Shown piece by piece: positions 4,418 through 6,454 of a stretch of 6,454 bases of DNA. This DNA comes from an uncultured Rhizobiaceae group bacterium. Lineage in GTDB: Bacteria > Pseudomonadota > Alphaproteobacteria > Rhizobiales > Rhizobiaceae. Within the stretch, counting starts at the first letter, position 1; every line of letters starts with the position of its first letter. The notes beneath the pieces are model-generated. The model was given only the letters and a program-made list of their open reading frames with translations. It was not told where the DNA came from and made no database searches. Made by a program: the position numbers and the translations under genes. The stretch spans positions 1 to 6,454 of the forward strand of contig CALHHQ010000052.1 of the NCBI GenBank assembly GCA_938030645.1. Direction: 5' to 3'.

Positions 4418-5653
4418 ATGTCACTTTCAATCGATCTCACGAACGATCAAACACGCGCAGATATTGCCGCGCGTGTTTCTGCGTCTGCTGATGGTGAAAA
4501 GCCAAACCTCATTGGTCTTGACCGTGAAGAGCTCACAGCTCTCCTAGAATCAATTGGTGTGTCTGCCAAACAAGCTCGTATGCGCGTCTCCCAGATCTGG
4601 CAGTGGATCTATCTGCGGGGCCACGACAATTTCGAAGCCATGTCAAACATTGGCAAAGACCTGCGCGAAAAACTCGCGGAAAACTTTACCATTGAACGGC
4701 CAGAAATGGTTGAAGAACAAATTTCCAATGACGGTACGCGAAAATGGTTATTTCGTTTTCCATCGCGTGGGGCTGGCAAGCCTGTCGAAGTCGAAACTGT
4801 GTACATTCCTGAACAAGATCGCGGGACGCTTTGCATATCTTCGCAAGTTGGTTGCACCCTCACCTGCACATTCTGTCACACCGGCACACAAAAACTGGTC
4901 CGCAATTTAACGGCCGAAGAAATTTTGATGCAGTTGATCGTAGCGCGCGATCGCTTAGGTGATTTTCCTGACAAAGAAGCCGAAGGCATGGGCTTTGTTC
5001 CAGAAGGCGATCGCAAAGTGACAAACATCGTCATGATGGGAATGGGCGAGCCTCTCTATAATTTTGACCATGTGAAGAAAGCTCTGCTTATCGCTTCAGA
5101 CAACGAGGGACTTCAGCTTTCCAAGCGCCGTATTACTCTCTCCACATCAGGGGTGGTGCCCGGCATCATAAAGACTGGTGACGAGATCGGTTGCATGTTG
5201 GCAATTTCACTTCATGCTACAAACAACGAGTTGCGTGACGAGATTGTGCCAATCAATAAAAAATACCCCATCGCGGAATTGTTGGAAGCCTGCAGAAACT
5301 ATCCAGGTGTTTCCAATGCGCGACGCATTACATTTGAATACGTCATGCTGAAAGGCGTAAATGATTCTTTGAATGATGCAAAAGAACTGGTCCGTTTGCT
5401 CAAAGGCATTCCAGCGAAGATCAATTTAATTCCTTTCAATCCTTGGCCGGGATCAGACTACGAATGTTCAGATTGGGATCAGATTGAAAAATTCTCTGAT
5501 TTCGTAAATGCCAACGGATATGCGTCACCCATTCGCACGCCACGTGGGCGAGATATTTTGGCAGCATGTGGACAATTGAAATCAGAATCCGAACGAATGC
5601 GAATTAAAGAACGCCTCGCCATGGAAGCGATGGTAACAGGCCACGGCGAATAA
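4418..5653 (+). CDS. rlmN: dual-specificity RNA methyltransferase RlmN (23S rRNA A2503 and tRNA A37, C2-methyladenosine)
   Basis: This 411-residue radical-SAM enzyme has an N-terminal helical domain (LDREELTALLESIGVSAKQ at 34-52, then RVSQIWQWIYLRG at 56-68). The 4Fe-4S cluster motif CX3CX2C is at Cys146, Cys150 and Cys153. The SAM-binding GMGEPL is at 208-213, and SLHAT at 264-268. The two catalytic cysteines known from E. coli RlmN align with Cys139 (TLCISSQVGC) and Cys384 (ILAACGQL). The latter is the methyl-carrying residue and separates RlmN/Cfr from other radical-SAM proteins. HTGTQKLVRNL (154-164) matches RlmN, not the resistance enzyme Cfr. Length is typical for alphaproteobacteria, whose enzymes carry an insertion around 180-199, seen here as DFPDKEAEGMGFVPEGDR. 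The modification tunes the peptidyl transferase centre and decoding accuracy. The Shine-Dalgarno is weak, but no better start is present. A small membrane protein gene follows by 16 bases. Confidence 0.97.
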   Translation: MSLSIDLTNDQTRADIAARVSASADGEKPNLIGLDREELTALLESIGVSAKQARMRVSQIWQWIYLRGHDNFEAMSNIGKDLREKLAENFTIERPEMVEEQISNDGTRKWLFRFPSRGAGKPVEVETVYIPEQDRGTLCISSQVGCTLTCTFCHTGTQKLVRNLTAEEILMQLIVARDRLGDFPDKEAEGMGFVPEGDRKVTNIVMMGMGEPLYNFDHVKKALLIASDNEGLQLSKRRITLSTSGVVPGIIKTGDEIGCMLAISLHATNNELRDEIVPINKKYPIAELLEACRNYPGVSNARRITFEYVMLKGVNDSLNDAKELVRLLKGIPAKINLIPFNPWPGSDYECSDWDQIEKFSDFVNANGYASPIRTPRGRDILAACGQLKSESERMRIKERLAMEAMVTGHGE

Positions 5654-5659
5654 TCAGTT

Positions 5660-5666
5660 GGGGTGG
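5660..5666 (+). promoter_or_regulatory. ribosome binding site deciding the membrane protein start
   Basis: GGGGTGG lies three bases before the ATG at 5670, with its purine-rich core about five bases away. It supports MTVLVLG over a TTG at 5658 that would overlap this site. Confidence 0.45.
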
Positions 5667-5669
5667 GCA

Positions 5670-6143
5670 ATGACCGTTCTTGTTCTTGGATTGATTCGCG
5701 TTGTTTCGCTTGTGTTGTCTTATGCGTTGTCGACACTCGCTGCCGCTCTATTCATCACCTTCGTCTTGTTTCTCGGGTCAGATCTTGGTTGGATACAAGA
5801 CGATCCCGTTACAACGTTGGGATCGATTGGTTTTGCCACAGCAGCATGGTTTGCAATAGCTCAACTGGCGTTCATACCTTATCTCATCATCATTCCTTTT
5901 TTAGAGTTCGCACGCGGTTCTAGTCTGACCATAAATCTCATCGCAGGGGGTGCAGTTGCACTCGTAGCAATCGTTATGAGTCCACTGGGAGCAGGAGAAG
6001 AGACAACACTTCCTTACCCGAACTCAGATGTCTGGATTGCGTTTATATCAGCCGGGTTTATCGCCGGATTTGTGTACTGGATATTATCGGGCCACAGAGC
6101 AGGTCGTTGGTTAGGGACACCCAAACCAATTGATCAAGAATAA
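5670..6143 (+). CDS. hypothetical four-helix integral membrane protein
   Basis: This 157-residue protein is not assigned to a named family. It has four predicted membrane segments at about 11-36, 52-79, 86-106 and 121-141. The second contains PYLIIIPFLEF followed by ARGSS, and the short charged C-terminus (HRAGRWLGTPKPIDQE) probably faces the cytoplasm. A polar loop (GAGEETTLPYPNSD, 107-120) separates the last two helices. There is no signal peptidase site, Cys cluster or recognised catalytic motif. The start is only 16 bases after rlmN, so it is likely translated from the same transcript. That proximity alone does not link it to RNA modification. The last 10 bases overlap the convergent gene at the window end. 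The reading frame, its ribosome site and its coherent membrane topology make it a real gene; the function is unknown. Confidence 0.75.
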   Translation: MTVLVLGLIRVVSLVLSYALSTLAAALFITFVLFLGSDLGWIQDDPVTTLGSIGFATAAWFAIAQLAFIPYLIIIPFLEFARGSSLTINLIAGGAVALVAIVMSPLGAGEETTLPYPNSDVWIAFISAGFIAGFVYWILSGHRAGRWLGTPKPIDQE

Positions 6144-6454
6144 TGCTTAATCCGCTCGTTCACAGTTTCTTTGGTAGAATTCCATAAAAACGCAAATGAC
6201 TGAAACCCTTCTTCTGTAATAAGGTCCGTATCCAATGCATGAACAACACGTTCAAGCAACGACACCAATTCCGCTTTCATTTCATCCAACTCAGCCATTT
6301 CATTTGATGCTCTCGCACGTTGGGCTATATCGAGAAGCTGGTCATTATATTTGTCACCGGTGTTCTTTGCGCGTGCCTTCATGTTGCGACGCAAGGCCAG
6401 AAGCGCTGAAAACGACATGGCAAAAATTGTGACAATCAATGCCATTGGCTCGGC
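6134..6454 (-). CDS. membrane-anchored helical C-terminal fragment, possibly a TAXI-type TRAP solute-binding protein
   Basis: On the minus strand the frame is open to the window edge (Ala-Glu-Pro precedes the first Met), so this is probably the 3' end of a longer gene with 106 codons visible. One hydrophobic helix (PMALIVTIFAMSFSALLALRR) is followed by basic residues, which suggests a membrane anchor with the rest in the cytoplasm. A charged amphipathic helix follows (MAELDEMKAELVSLLERVV), then TEEGFQSFAFLWNSTKETVNER. From memory this resembles the C-terminal tail of long alphaproteobacterial TAXI-family solute-binding proteins, but the ligand-binding domain is outside the window and I cannot confirm it. 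A self-contained 103-residue protein starting at the ATG at 6443-6445 is the alternative. The stop lies inside the end of the convergent membrane-protein gene, with a 10-base overlap. Confidence 0.55.
   Translation of the reverse strand, partial: AEPMALIVTIFAMSFSALLALRRNMKARAKNTGDKYNDQLLDIAQRARASNEMAELDEMKAELVSLLERVVHALDTDLITEEGFQSFAFLWNSTKETVNERIKHYS

Noticed and set aside
4418..5653. Cfr-type antibiotic-resistance methylase instead of RlmN
   Set aside because: Sequence motifs, the long N-terminal domain and the chromosomal context all fit RlmN; nothing suggests the Cfr subgroup or mobility.
1..6454. Defence system, prophage, insertion sequence, CRISPR array or tRNA gene
   Set aside because: On reading both strands I saw no repeat arrays, terminal inverted repeats with a transposase, cloverleaf sequences or defence-type domains.

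Overview
The window looks like ordinary chromosomal DNA of an alphaproteobacterium, most likely a member of the Hyphomicrobiales (Rhizobiales) with moderate, not high, GC. The reasons are an IalB-family secreted protein just upstream of a long alphaproteobacterial-type RlmN, a short DUF1232/YkvA protein, an HSD10-like short-chain dehydrogenase, and a TrmH-like methylase opening with the GYFGIGVEGISKP motif. The genus cannot be named from the sequence alone. I see no rRNA, tRNA, CRISPR array, insertion sequence, integrase or phage gene, and no obvious base-composition break.

Left part (1-1906). The window opens inside the 3' end of an M3-family oligopeptidase gene (+). It is followed 26 bases later by a pterin-4a-carbinolamine dehydratase gene (+). 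Converging on these is an HSD10-type 3-hydroxyacyl-CoA dehydrogenase gene (-). It is divergent from a DUF1232 (YkvA-like) membrane-associated protein gene (+), and a 14-bp dyad lies between the two.

Middle (1899-3581). A zinc-free NADPH:quinone reductase-type MDR gene (-) overlaps the DUF1232 gene tail-to-tail by 8 bases. It is divergent from a SPOUT/TrmH-family RNA 2'-O-methyltransferase gene (+). The roughly 96-base spacer between these two holds plausible overlapping promoters for both directions.

Right part (3582-6454). A 217-base spacer carries TTAA-rich DNA and three consecutive small inverted repeats. It leads into a secreted IalB-family protein gene (+). After a 3' stem-loop comes rlmN (+), which encodes the radical-SAM enzyme that makes 2-methyladenosine in 23S rRNA and tRNA, and then a small four-helix membrane protein gene probably co-transcribed with it. 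The window ends in a minus-strand gene, truncated by the window edge, that encodes a membrane-anchored helical C-terminus. This last gene overlaps the membrane-protein gene tail-to-tail by 10 bases.

The genes are mainly housekeeping: peptide turnover, pterin recycling, acyl-CoA and branched-chain oxidation, quinone or carbonyl reduction, RNA modification and envelope. They do not form one evident pathway. I found no convincing undescribed system. The points most worth a second look are non-coding: the hairpin-rich ialB leader, the divergent promoter regions, and an in-frame slippery A7 run near the 3' end of the methyltransferase gene.
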